From: a virus
IMG/VR virus record: IMGVR_UViG_3300017786_003967
Location: 1 to 27,452 of that record
Strand: one strand, 5' to 3'
DNA length: 27,452 bases
Shown: positions 5,905 through 13,477 of the stretch, piece by piece
Position numbering within the stretch: the stretch's first letter is position 1
How the letters are laid out: each line of letters begins with the position of its first letter
The notes under the pieces: model-generated
Told to the model about the DNA's origin: nothing
Databases searched by the model: none
The model's input: the letters and a program-made list of their open reading frames with translations, nothing else
Made by a program: the position numbers and the translations under genes

Positions 5905-7348
5905 AATTTATCTTTTCTATATTATACGGGTAATTGGCCTCTTTGTAAAACTTTTTCCTTGCCCCTAAGTGTCTTTTCGCAAACTTGCAACTGCTGGTAA
6001 TATCCCAGATCTGTACACTGTCTTTGTCTTCCGCTTTCCTGATACCACGTCCTATGCTCTGTATTACCCTCACGAACGACTTGCCTGGTTCTATGAGAAC
6101 AAGATTAAAAATCCTAGGAATATTAATACCAACAGCGGCCACTCCATATGTGGCGATAATAACTTTATTTGTTGCAGTAGATATTTCATCATATTGTTCC
6201 TTCCTGTCTGTGTTTTTGGTTGACCCGGACACGAATACTGCATCTTCGATTTGTTCTTCTAGAATTTCACCTGCAGATATCCTGTCCACAAGTATCAGTG
6301 TATTGCCCGAACTTGATATGTCTTTGATTGTGTTGGCCACCCACTTCATCCTGGTCTTGTCTGTGGTAAGCCATTTAAGTTCCTCACCGTACGTTTTGAA
6401 CTGTGGATGATCTTGTGTCTGCAACACATTCACATGACAATTCGCCAACACACCCTTGTCTTGCAGTTCACTGGCCTGTATCCTGTTGGACACATCACCT
6501 ATGCTACATTTTAATCCCATGAACTCGTAATCTGCTTTTGGTACTGTTCCTGTTAGTCCCCAACGTATGCCACAGTGTGCGAATGGCCCGGTCAACAATC
6601 TTTTCAACACATCTGCTTTGGCCATATGCACCTCATCGATGATCACTGTGTTTATTCCTTGTATTGCCTCTAGGAAGTCCGTCGTGTGTTCGTCTTTGCT
6701 TTTCTTTTCTAGTACGTTTAGTGACTGCCATGTTGCTATCGTGTTGAATCTGCCTAGTTCCTTCCTGTCTCCGTAGTACACACCTACGTCTAAGTTACAA
6801 GCAAGGAAATCTTCCTCGGTCTGTGTCACGAGACTCTTGTTTGGTACAATAGTAAGTGTACGACCGTATGGCTCGACCAGTTGGCACAAGGCCGCTGTGA
6901 TTATGGTCTTACCTGCACCAGTGGCTATCTCTTGTATGCTTTGTGGATGTTCTATGAACTTGTTAATAGTCTCCACTTGATAGTCTCTCAATTCGATTGG
7001 CTGTCCCGCCGCTGGATGATTCTCCGGCCACGTTATGTGTGACAGGTAATTTTTATCCACCGCTTTGAATTCAAAGTTGTGTTGCTCTCTCCTATCCTCG
7101 ACATCAATATAAACACCACCCTCGTCTAGTATGGGAAGTATTTGATCAACTAGGTTTAGATATGTTGTGCCACCCAACCCAAAGAATGATACCTTCCCGT
7201 CCCACCTGCCTAACTTCACTGCTGGAAGATGTCTCGCATATGGTATTTCGTATTTGAATTTGTTGGAGAGCCTCTTACGCCATTCGAGACTCAAGTTCTC
7301 GAACTTCACATTTACCTCATCTTTTATTACTAATTTACAACTGCTCAT
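5882..7348 (-). CDS. uvsW: UvsW-type SF2 DNA/RNA helicase
   Basis: At 488 residues, it is close to T4 UvsW (about 500). The SF2 motifs are in order: RDYQ (121-124), Walker A ATGAGKT (142-148), DEVH (238-241), motif III LTGT (265-268), and motif VI QSIGRGIRK (430-438). The N-terminal 100 residues form the small wing-like domain expected in UvsW. The enzyme unwinds D-loops, R-loops and regresses stalled forks, moving the phage from origin-dependent to recombination-dependent replication. It starts 1 bp after the HARP-like gene stop (TAG-A-ATG), with no independent Shine-Dalgarno sequence, so translation is probably coupled. Transcription likely starts at the sigma70-type promoter at 8734-8761. 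Confidence 0.93.
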   Translation of the reverse strand: MSSCKLVIKDEVNVKFENLSLEWRKRLSNKFKYEIPYARHLPAVKLGRWDGKVSFFGLGGTTYLNLVDQILPILDEGGVYIDVEDRREQHNFEFKAVDKNYLSHITWPENHPAAGQPIELRDYQVETINKFIEHPQSIQEIATGAGKTIITAALCQLVEPYGRTLTIVPNKSLVTQTEEDFLACNLDVGVYYGDRKELGRFNTIATWQSLNVLEKKSKDEHTTDFLEAIQGINTVIIDEVHMAKADVLKRLLTGPFAHCGIRWGLTGTVPKADYEFMGLKCSIGDVSNRIQASELQDKGVLANCHVNVLQTQDHPQFKTYGEELKWLTTDKTRMKWVANTIKDISSSGNTLILVDRISAGEILEEQIEDAVFVSGSTKNTDRKEQYDEISTATNKVIIATYGVAAVGINIPRIFNLVLIEPGKSFVRVIQSIGRGIRKAEDKDSVQIWDITSSCKFAKRHLGARKKFYKEANYPYNIEKINYENPYTG

Positions 7349-7349
7349 T

Positions 7350-8699
7350 CTAAAGTTTTACTATTATGTGATCATGCCAATCCCAACTACTCGGTTGGTG
7401 ATCACTATAATACAACTTTTTTGGAAGATTTTCAAGCATTCTTTTCAGGTTGTCCGTGCCCGTGGCATAATAACCACCGCCTAGTGTGATCAGTGATGCT
7501 TTTGGTTTTACTTTGCTCTTGATTAATGCCCTTGGTATTCTATTCCTCACGAATATTATTTTGGTATCTTGGTTAATCAGTTTAAATTGTTTGCTCATTT
7601 GATGTAACTCATATAGGTTCTCAAAGAACTCTTTTGATTTTTGATTGTCCAACAGATAGGTCCTCTCACTGGTGAAACGGTCTATGTCCTTCTTGTAGAT
7701 GGGCTCTTTGACATCGAATCCCCAACTGCACTCATTCAATAAATCAATACCATGTGCCTTGAAAGCATTCATCCATTCCCAGAATTCTTTTACATCTTCC
7801 TCCATATGGATGTCACCACTCACGGGCATCATTAATGGGAAACATTCCAGCTCTATTAATCCTTTGACTACCTCATTCTTAGAACAAGTCTTTGAATCGA
7901 TCCATAACTTATGATATTTGTTGTGTGAAATTTTTTTACCTATGTGTGTCAATGCAGGCACGTCTATACCTTGTGTAGATATATTGAAATTCTTTAATGA
8001 GTCCACTTGTTCTAATGCAGTGCGTGGTTTAAGATTTTTGTCCCAATAAGTTTGTAGTGATTCAGGAGCATTGTTCAATACAATCTGCCCGGCAATTAAA
8101 TTTGCCGTTGGTTGACGATGTCCTATTATTTCTTTTTTGATTTCTTCATAGTCATTTAGTAAACTGTCGTCTGTGAATTTGAAATCGTATCTCACAGCGA
8201 TCAAGGTCAGATAGTAAGCAGTAACATCACTGTGTTGGAAGGTCCATCTCTTTTTCTCACCATCGTACAATGCGTACATGCCAGGCAAGTCACGTGTATC
8301 TTTCAAGCAACGTATAAGTTGTATCACTTTCTTGTTGTAAGGAAATCTCATCTCTATCCTATCGATATTATCATCGTCTGTGTACTTCTCAATGACCTTG
8401 TCAAAACTGATCACCCGGAAGTCGTCCTCATATTGTGGATTGTCTAACAATTTCTTGATGTCCATGCCATGTGCTTGGAACTTGGTCAGATATCTTTTGA
8501 GTATGACCAGTGCTAGTCTGGCCTGCTTCTCTGTCCAAGCATACTGTGATTCTGCCAAGGATCTCACTGTGTCGTAATCTTTAGGGTGTGGCTTGATTAC
8601 GGCTGTATTTCCTATCATTGACGGATTTGCCCAAAAATAATCATTATATGCTAGTATTTTGAGTGCTTCGTTAATTGTTTTTGGCAAATCTGACTGCAT
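7350..8699 (-). CDS. Unknown protein with a HARP-like segment, partner gene of uvsW
   Basis: The 449-residue protein has no Walker motifs. Residues about 113-160 (RIEMRFPYNKKVIQLIRCL...GMYALYDGEKKRWTF) follow the pattern of the HARP/annealing-helicase accessory domain: a beta strand, the phrase 'pY-x-x-x-hIxxhK', then 'YD--KK-W-F'. In SMARCAL1-like and related phage enzymes this module sits on the same polypeptide as an SF2 helicase. Here the SF2 helicase UvsW is the very next gene. The C-terminal half has conserved-looking aromatic clusters (WEWMNAF, ECSWGFDV) of unknown role. It is the first gene after a strong promoter and has an AGGA Shine-Dalgarno sequence about 7 bp before the ATG. The HARP assignment is by eye and moderate at best. 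Confidence 0.6.
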   Translation of the reverse strand: MQSDLPKTINEALKILAYNDYFWANPSMIGNTAVIKPHPKDYDTVRSLAESQYAWTEKQARLALVILKRYLTKFQAHGMDIKKLLDNPQYEDDFRVISFDKVIEKYTDDDNIDRIEMRFPYNKKVIQLIRCLKDTRDLPGMYALYDGEKKRWTFQHSDVTAYYLTLIAVRYDFKFTDDSLLNDYEEIKKEIIGHRQPTANLIAGQIVLNNAPESLQTYWDKNLKPRTALEQVDSLKNFNISTQGIDVPALTHIGKKISHNKYHKLWIDSKTCSKNEVVKGLIELECFPLMMPVSGDIHMEEDVKEFWEWMNAFKAHGIDLLNECSWGFDVKEPIYKKDIDRFTSERTYLLDNQKSKEFFENLYELHQMSKQFKLINQDTKIIFVRNRIPRALIKSKVKPKASLITLGGGYYATGTDNLKRMLENLPKKLYYSDHQPSSWDWHDHIIVKL

Positions 8700-8733
8700 T
8701 TTATATCCTGGTAATATTGATAATTATTAGTAT

Positions 8734-8761
8734 ATTATAGCATACTTGGTAATATAGTCAA
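8734..8761 (-). promoter_or_regulatory. Strong sigma70-type (early) promoter of the uvsW operon
   Basis: On the minus strand there is a -35 box TTGACT at 8761-8756 (five of six to TTGACA), a 16-bp spacer and a perfect -10 box TATAAT at 8739-8734. A TG two bases before the -10 gives an extended -10. Transcription would start near 8727, giving a leader of about 28 bases with AGGA properly placed before the ATG at 8699. Host-sigma-dependent promoters of this kind drive early genes in T4-like phages. The -35 box abuts the start codon of the divergent SprT-like gene. Confidence 0.8.
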
Positions 8762-8763
8762 CC

Positions 8764-9240
8764 ATGAAAAAGGTAAAGAATAAAGCAGTAAATGTAAGGA
8801 AGCAACTGAAAGTCAAGTTGGAAAATACTGCGACTAGGTATAAAAATATAGTTGGATTTAGACCAACAGAACACCAGGCATATCAGTGGTTTAGATACAT
8901 TAACAAAGCACTATTCAACAGCAGATTACCAATGGTACCATTACATGTAAAAAAACTGCACAAGGACTGGGGCAGATGTGTTGTCAATTGGGACAACAGG
9001 AAAACACCCAAAGGCAGGTTCAATCAAAAAATAATTCCTTATCATATAGATTTAGAACATTACATAGAAATACACTGTAAGTTCCCCACGTGGAAAGACT
9101 TCATAGAAACTCTAGCACACGAAATGGTACACCTTTATCAAATGACTTGGGTCAAAGATCCTTATGCAAACCACAATGCAAACTTCTTTGCTTGGAAAAA
9201 TAAGTTTAAACTTGCAGGGCTAGGCCTGTCAAGATGTTAA
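8764..9240 (+). CDS. SprT-like zinc metallopeptidase
   Basis: The 158-residue protein has the zincin motif HEMVH (H119-E120-x-x-H123) in the helix ETLAHEMVHLYQ and a third likely ligand H137 in NHNANF, which is the layout of SprT/Spartan-like domains. The segment KDWGRCVVNW (67-76) with GR resembles the strand preceding the active site. The N-terminus is strongly basic (eight Lys/Arg in the first 20 residues), consistent with DNA binding. Spartan-type enzymes cleave DNA-protein crosslinks; a role in clearing DNA-bound proteins during phage replication is inference. It is the only plus-strand gene between two minus operons, and its 3' end overlaps the convergent gene by 12 bp. No clear plus-strand promoter was seen. 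Confidence 0.8.
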   Translation: MKKVKNKAVNVRKQLKVKLENTATRYKNIVGFRPTEHQAYQWFRYINKALFNSRLPMVPLHVKKLHKDWGRCVVNWDNRKTPKGRFNQKIIPYHIDLEHYIEIHCKFPTWKDFIETLAHEMVHLYQMTWVKDPYANHNANFFAWKNKFKLAGLGLSRC

Positions 9241-9978
9241 GACCTTCTCAAATTCAGCGTAACTAATCACTTTACTGTTTCCTAGATCGGTTCCTGTCTG
9301 TGAGTTGTGTAGATACTCCGGCGGATTGTCATGTACCATTGTGTAGTTCACATGTGGTCTCATCTTCAACATGTCTCTAAACTGTTTGAACCAGCCTTCA
9401 AATATCTTGTCGTCGTTACGTTCACCGTAACAGATTGTGTCTTGGTATATGTTGTTTAACTGTCCCTTGCCATACTCCCTGAAGTCGTATCCAATAAGGT
9501 ATATGTTCTTGTGTCCATGCACCCCTGCAGTCCAGAATGCGGCATTGCCTGATATCCAGTGCGGGTTATTGGGTATCAGAGTTATCATGCCCTTGCTCTG
9601 TTTCCTGTTGGCTTCCAGTGCCGGGGCGTAGTGTACTGTTTTTAATCCAACCTCGTCCTCCACCATCTGCATAGACATCTTAGTGTCCACGGAGAATATA
9701 AAGTCGGGAATAAAATCTCTGTAAAGTGCGTTACACCCATACGTCTGTCCTGTCGCTTTAAGTTTATTGAGATCAAAACCCTTACGTGAAGGTCCATTAC
9801 CTATGCAATAGGCGTTGCCTCTTGGAGTGGCCTTTACTCTGTCCTCATAGAAAGCGGTCTCTTGTATTTTTTTACCGTTACGTATGATGAGGTTTGTGTT
9901 TACAGTTTCTCCTTCGTAGGGTTTCCATTCGATTGTCTCTATCTCGTTCCTTTTTTTTCCTATGTTAATTTTTTGCAT
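9229..9978 (-). CDS. GT42/DUF115-like glycosyltransferase-type protein
   Basis: The 249-residue protein has CIGNGPSRKGFDLNKL (58-73), then TYGCNALYRDFIPDFIFSVD, and later ISGNAAFWTAGVHGHKNIYLIGYDF (about 142-166). These three blocks, in this order, match the GT42 sialyltransferase / Maf-like DUF115 superfamily, whose Campylobacter CstII member has GNGPSLKEIDY, FRCNQFYF and SGVYMCAVAIALGYKEIYLSGIDF as I recall it. That superfamily transfers nonulosonic acids or related sugars from CMP donors. The first 50 residues are an extra, charged extension. It is the last gene of the minus-strand glycan operon and is coupled to the upstream gene by a TAATG overlap. No CMP-sugar synthesis genes are in the window, so the donor would come from the host. 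Confidence 0.6.
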   Translation of the reverse strand: MQKINIGKKRNEIETIEWKPYEGETVNTNLIIRNGKKIQETAFYEDRVKATPRGNAYCIGNGPSRKGFDLNKLKATGQTYGCNALYRDFIPDFIFSVDTKMSMQMVEDEVGLKTVHYAPALEANRKQSKGMITLIPNNPHWISGNAAFWTAGVHGHKNIYLIGYDFREYGKGQLNNIYQDTICYGERNDDKIFEGWFKQFRDMLKMRPHVNYTMVHDNPPEYLHNSQTGTDLGNSKVISYAEFEKVLTS

Positions 9979-10847
9979 TACAAGTATCTCTCCTCAAGTT
10001 TCGCTCTAATTCTGGCCCATGGTAGTCCTTGTTCTATCTCGTCCTCAAACCATTCCGTGTATGCTAATTTATTCGCCCATGCCAATCTGTTGGGCATGGC
10101 CGGTGTGTTGATGTCTGCTAATTTTATGTTGCCCACATCATGGCACAGGCTTGATTTAGACACGAACACAGGTATACCTTTCATTACTGCCTCCATGGCA
10201 GGATTGCTTGAATGGTTTACAACTGCCCAGGTCCCCTCTAGTGTTTCTTTGAAATCTGTGTCATCGTAAGTTCTGAAATCTCGTTTTGGCAGTCTAACTT
10301 TCACGTTTTTAAATTTGTTTTCATCGAATGTGATAATGTTCCTAGGGTGTGGCCTGACTAATATTGGCCTGGCCGTGTACTTCCGAATTTCTTGAATCTG
10401 TTGTTCAATCCAGTTTGACATTTTAGGAAGTCCGTTCCATTGTTCAGATGTGTCTTGTTGACCACATATGACAATAAGATCTCCTGTGGGATTCCATGGA
10501 CGCAATTCATGTTTGAACAGAGGCCAACGCTTGTCATCGAATTCTTGGTTGGCAAAATCAGCATCTCTGTTTATTCCGTTTATCCCAATCTTGAAACTGA
10601 GATTTCTACGCAGTCCCCCCACTTCCACAACAATTACAGGCTTGCCTTGCTTCCTGTACCTGTCCCATATTGGTTTGTAACCCTGCATTCTACCACGCCA
10701 TAATACACTCCATATGACCGCAACGTCGCCGTTGGTCTCTTTGTTAACAGATACGTTATCGCCTGTCTTCTGCATTGACTGTATTAGTTTTGCAAAAATG
10801 TTTTTACTGTTGAGTGGGCCATGCATTGGCCACGCTTCTATTTTCAT
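9978..10847 (-). CDS. Capsule-synthesis-like GT-B protein, paralogue A
   Basis: The 289-residue protein has a GT-B-like arrangement: an N-terminal Rossmann-like half with VIVVEVGGL, and a C-terminal half with RPILVRPHPRN, a TWAVVNHSSNPAMEA strand-turn and GIPVFV, then a closing LAYTEWFEDEIEQG helix. RPHP, NHSS..xEA and GIPxF are shared with three other proteins in this island and resemble the capsule polysaccharide synthase (KpsC/KpsS-type) fold. It probably transfers a sugar or acts on a glycan polymer; donor and acceptor cannot be told. It is coupled to the genes on both sides (TAATG overlap downstream, 1-bp gap upstream). Confidence 0.55.
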   Translation of the reverse strand: MKIEAWPMHGPLNSKNIFAKLIQSMQKTGDNVSVNKETNGDVAVIWSVLWRGRMQGYKPIWDRYRKQGKPVIVVEVGGLRRNLSFKIGINGINRDADFANQEFDDKRWPLFKHELRPWNPTGDLIVICGQQDTSEQWNGLPKMSNWIEQQIQEIRKYTARPILVRPHPRNIITFDENKFKNVKVRLPKRDFRTYDDTDFKETLEGTWAVVNHSSNPAMEAVMKGIPVFVSKSSLCHDVGNIKLADINTPAMPNRLAWANKLAYTEWFEDEIEQGLPWARIRAKLEERYL

Positions 10848-10848
10848 T

Positions 10849-11712
10849 TTATATTTTTTTCCAGTAGTCCAGACCTTTTATGTGGTCACCGGCACCTTTG
10901 AAGTCTTTCAATTTACTTTTGCCTTCTGATTTCCTGTTGCCTTTGAAATGATCCATGTACAGGCCCAGTTCACTGTTGATGAACACGTGATGCCCTCGGA
11001 CTCCTTTCCAGTAACCTATGTCGTTTACTTTCACGTTTTTTTCTTTCTGATATCTTTTAGACAAGTACCATAATGTAGAACAATCAGTCCACTCAATTAG
11101 TTCAAATATTTTGTCAGACACATACAGTTCTTCCCAGTCCTTGGTGTAGTTTTGTATTTCAGGATGATTTAGGTTGTATCCTACAAATCCGCATTCTGGA
11201 TACTTTCCACCGTCACTTAGGTTTGGATTTTCCCTACCCAGGTAAGTCAACATTGAATCACCGGGCAGTAAGCCTTTGAAAAACTCTTTTGGTATTGGCC
11301 TAAAGGAGTATGTGTCAGCATCCAACCATATGAGATAATCATAGCCTGCGGAATTTTTAATTGCATGAGTTACACAAAAAACTTTGTTTGCAAATCTCAC
11401 TGCATTCCAAAGGAAAGATCCTTTAGGTGCCATGGGTATTGGTCTACGCACACCGTTTGGTATTTCGTCTATTTCACCGTTTGCCACAGGATCGTCTTTG
11501 TACTTGTTCTTAAATTTTAATAACTCGGGCTGTACCTCATGTGCATCCAACCATTCTACTCTCGGGTGTTCAAATACATCTTGAAACTGTGCTTCATGAT
11601 ACACTGCCACTTGTATATCCTGTGGCCAATGTTGCAACACACTGTCAACTGCTCTCTTGGCATACTCGTTCCAGGTACCTGGTTTGTAAGATGTCAAAAC
11701 TTTGATTTTCAT
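10849..11712 (-). CDS. GT-A-type glycosyltransferase, copy 1
   Basis: The start is placed at the ATG at 11712 (MKIKVLTSYKPGTW), because it matches the start of its paralogue at 17101; an upstream in-frame ATG at 11763 would overlap asnB. The 287-residue protein has a nucleotide-sugar-binding DxD in YLIWLDADTYSF (D131-A-D133), then MLTYLGRE and YPECGFVGYN, and ends with GHHVFINS and DHFKGNRK. This is a GT-A fold enzyme specific to this kind of phage island, as far as I can tell. It lies between asnB and GT-B paralogue A in the same operon. The substrate is unknown. Its first 43 bases are nearly identical to those of the second copy. Confidence 0.7.
   Translation of the reverse strand: MKIKVLTSYKPGTWNEYAKRAVDSVLQHWPQDIQVAVYHEAQFQDVFEHPRVEWLDAHEVQPELLKFKNKYKDDPVANGEIDEIPNGVRRPIPMAPKGSFLWNAVRFANKVFCVTHAIKNSAGYDYLIWLDADTYSFRPIPKEFFKGLLPGDSMLTYLGRENPNLSDGGKYPECGFVGYNLNHPEIQNYTKDWEELYVSDKIFELIEWTDCSTLWYLSKRYQKEKNVKVNDIGYWKGVRGHHVFINSELGLYMDHFKGNRKSEGKSKLKDFKGAGDHIKGLDYWKKI
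11670..11712 (-). repeat. Near-identical 5' end shared by the two GT-A genes (copy 1)
   Basis: The first 43 bases of this gene match those of the gene ending at 17101 almost exactly, including the 12-bp palindrome CCAGGTACCTGG that encodes Pro-Gly-Thr-Trp. The rest of the two genes has diverged much further at DNA level, although the proteins stay similar. The block could be a remnant of gene conversion or a conserved translation-start region. Confidence 0.6.
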
Positions 11713-11728
11713 GATATCGATATTTAAT

Positions 11729-13477
11729 CTACCTAGACATGTTATATTTTTTAATCCAGTCACTTACCAACCATGCGGGTACGAGTGCCTTGCCGGCTTT
11801 CTGACTGGCCTTCGTTACGTCTAATCCAGAATTTTCACCTGTCCTGCCTTTGTAAAAATTATTTAACTTGGCACTGGCACTTGTGGTAAGCCAGTGTCCA
11901 ACAGGAACAGTCCATCCGGTTTTAATTTTATTGATAATCTCATTTGGCAGTTTACCTAGGTATGCTTTCTTAATAAAAGTCTTGGTATTGCTCTTTTTAG
12001 GACCCATTTTCAAATCAGTGTGCATACTCATGCAATATTGCATGAACATTTTTGTTGCTAAAGGAAAACGTCCTTCCATGCTATATGCCATTCCATATTT
12101 GTCGTTTCGACTAAACATCTCTTCCGGAACCTGTGCCACGCAGTCCAACGCCATGTGTGATCCTATAGGATCATCTGGATTCCATAATTCTCCCGAATAA
12201 CATTTACGAAACTCTTCGATTAGTGTGTCATCACTAACAGGATTGTTGGTTAATTGTAATGGACGCTTAATGCGATTGAGCCAAAGTTTCAGCACATCGT
12301 CCCAATTTTCTATTTGCCTTTTTTCTATTTTTTTCAGCAAGAATTCTGGATTTTTCATTTTCCAATACTTTGGATAGCCTGCGAGTATTTCGTCTCCCAT
12401 ATCACCTGCCATGGTTACTACAATATTATTTTGTGATAAAAACTTGTTGGTAGAACAGTACATTGACATACTAGGATTGTATACAGGTTGCTCCATGTAG
12501 TACACGCTGTCATCCCAACTATCTATGAATGCTTCTGGAGTTATCACAACTTCTTTGTGGTTGAAGTTGTTTTGCTGTGCAAGTATGTTGGCACAATTAG
12601 CATCACTGTTGTAATCCTCGTCTGCCTGTACGTTGGGCTCCATCCTGTTTGTGAATGTGTTTGCTTGGCCTTTTAGTTGTTTTAACTCATAAGCAATCAC
12701 ACTCGAATCAAGTCCACCACTGAGGAACACACCGATCTTTCTCCTGCCAATAGAACACATCTCAACTGTTTTTTTAACTTTTGATCTGAATTCCTCCGCA
12801 TTGAATTTTTTATCGCTTGTAGGTTTAATATAGACTCTGTGTGTTTGTGTAATTTTTTTACTGTCAATATCGTATACTATTGTTTCTCCGGCCAGCAATT
12901 TTTTAACTCCAGTGAAGAACGTGTTACGTAAGGCGTTGATCCCTGTCCTTGCCATGAAACTTACTGCAAGGTTATCCATCGTCCTACTGTTGGGAACTTT
13001 GTCCAACATGCCTTTTATCTCAGAGCCGAACACCAATCCCTCTTTTATTTCTGCGTAGTACACAGGTTTCACACCTGCATGATCTCTGCTTAACGTAAGT
13101 GTGCTCTTATCCCTTTCGTAGTATGCAAAGCCGTGCATTGAGTCTATCTCGTCGATAAATGACAATCCAAACTTATCCAATCCCCACGCAAGTAGTTCAG
13201 TATCACAACCCGAAGTGTCTGTGAACTCTTTGTATTTGTCCTTTAGCTCGTAGTAGTTGAAGATTTCTCCATTGTAAACCAGTATGTTTCCTTTTGGAGT
13301 TGTCCATGGCTGGGTTGCATTACCTGGTTCACCCATTATGCTCAACAGGTTATGACCTAATGTTATCTTATCGTTGTGCCAGACACTGGAACCATCCGGC
13401 CCTCTGTGTTTGCAAACTTCTATGAATTGTTTTATGAACGCTGGATTGTGTTCGGTTATGCCGTATATGCCACACAT
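11729..13477 (-). CDS. asnB: Asparagine synthase (glutamine-hydrolysing)-like amidotransferase
   Basis: The 582-residue protein begins MCGIYGI, so Cys2 is the N-terminal nucleophile of a class II glutaminase. The RGPDG motif (25-29) and YNGEIFN (68-74) complete that domain. The ATP pyrophosphatase PP-loop SGGLDSS is at 253-259, followed by AGDMGDE (about 363) typical of the synthetase domain. Length and order match AsnB. In glycan clusters, AsnB homologues are often thought to amidate sugar carboxylates rather than make free asparagine; which applies here cannot be seen. It is coupled to the upstream gene by a TAATG overlap and lies inside the glycosyltransferase operon. Confidence 0.88.
   Translation of the reverse strand: MCGIYGITEHNPAFIKQFIEVCKHRGPDGSSVWHNDKITLGHNLLSIMGEPGNATQPWTTPKGNILVYNGEIFNYYELKDKYKEFTDTSGCDTELLAWGLDKFGLSFIDEIDSMHGFAYYERDKSTLTLSRDHAGVKPVYYAEIKEGLVFGSEIKGMLDKVPNSRTMDNLAVSFMARTGINALRNTFFTGVKKLLAGETIVYDIDSKKITQTHRVYIKPTSDKKFNAEEFRSKVKKTVEMCSIGRRKIGVFLSGGLDSSVIAYELKQLKGQANTFTNRMEPNVQADEDYNSDANCANILAQQNNFNHKEVVITPEAFIDSWDDSVYYMEQPVYNPSMSMYCSTNKFLSQNNIVVTMAGDMGDEILAGYPKYWKMKNPEFLLKKIEKRQIENWDDVLKLWLNRIKRPLQLTNNPVSDDTLIEEFRKCYSGELWNPDDPIGSHMALDCVAQVPEEMFSRNDKYGMAYSMEGRFPLATKMFMQYCMSMHTDLKMGPKKSNTKTFIKKAYLGKLPNEIINKIKTGWTVPVGHWLTTSASAKLNNFYKGRTGENSGLDVTKASQKAGKALVPAWLVSDWIKKYNMSR

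Noticed and set aside
5969-6410. Two long plus-strand open frames (84 and 141 codons) opposite uvsW
   Set aside because: They mirror codons of a certain helicase gene and show no recognisable domain; no promoter or ribosome-binding site was seen.
8930-8945. Palindrome AATGGTACCATT in the SprT-like gene
   Set aside because: It lies in coding sequence, has no second copy in the window and has no flanking structure; probably chance.
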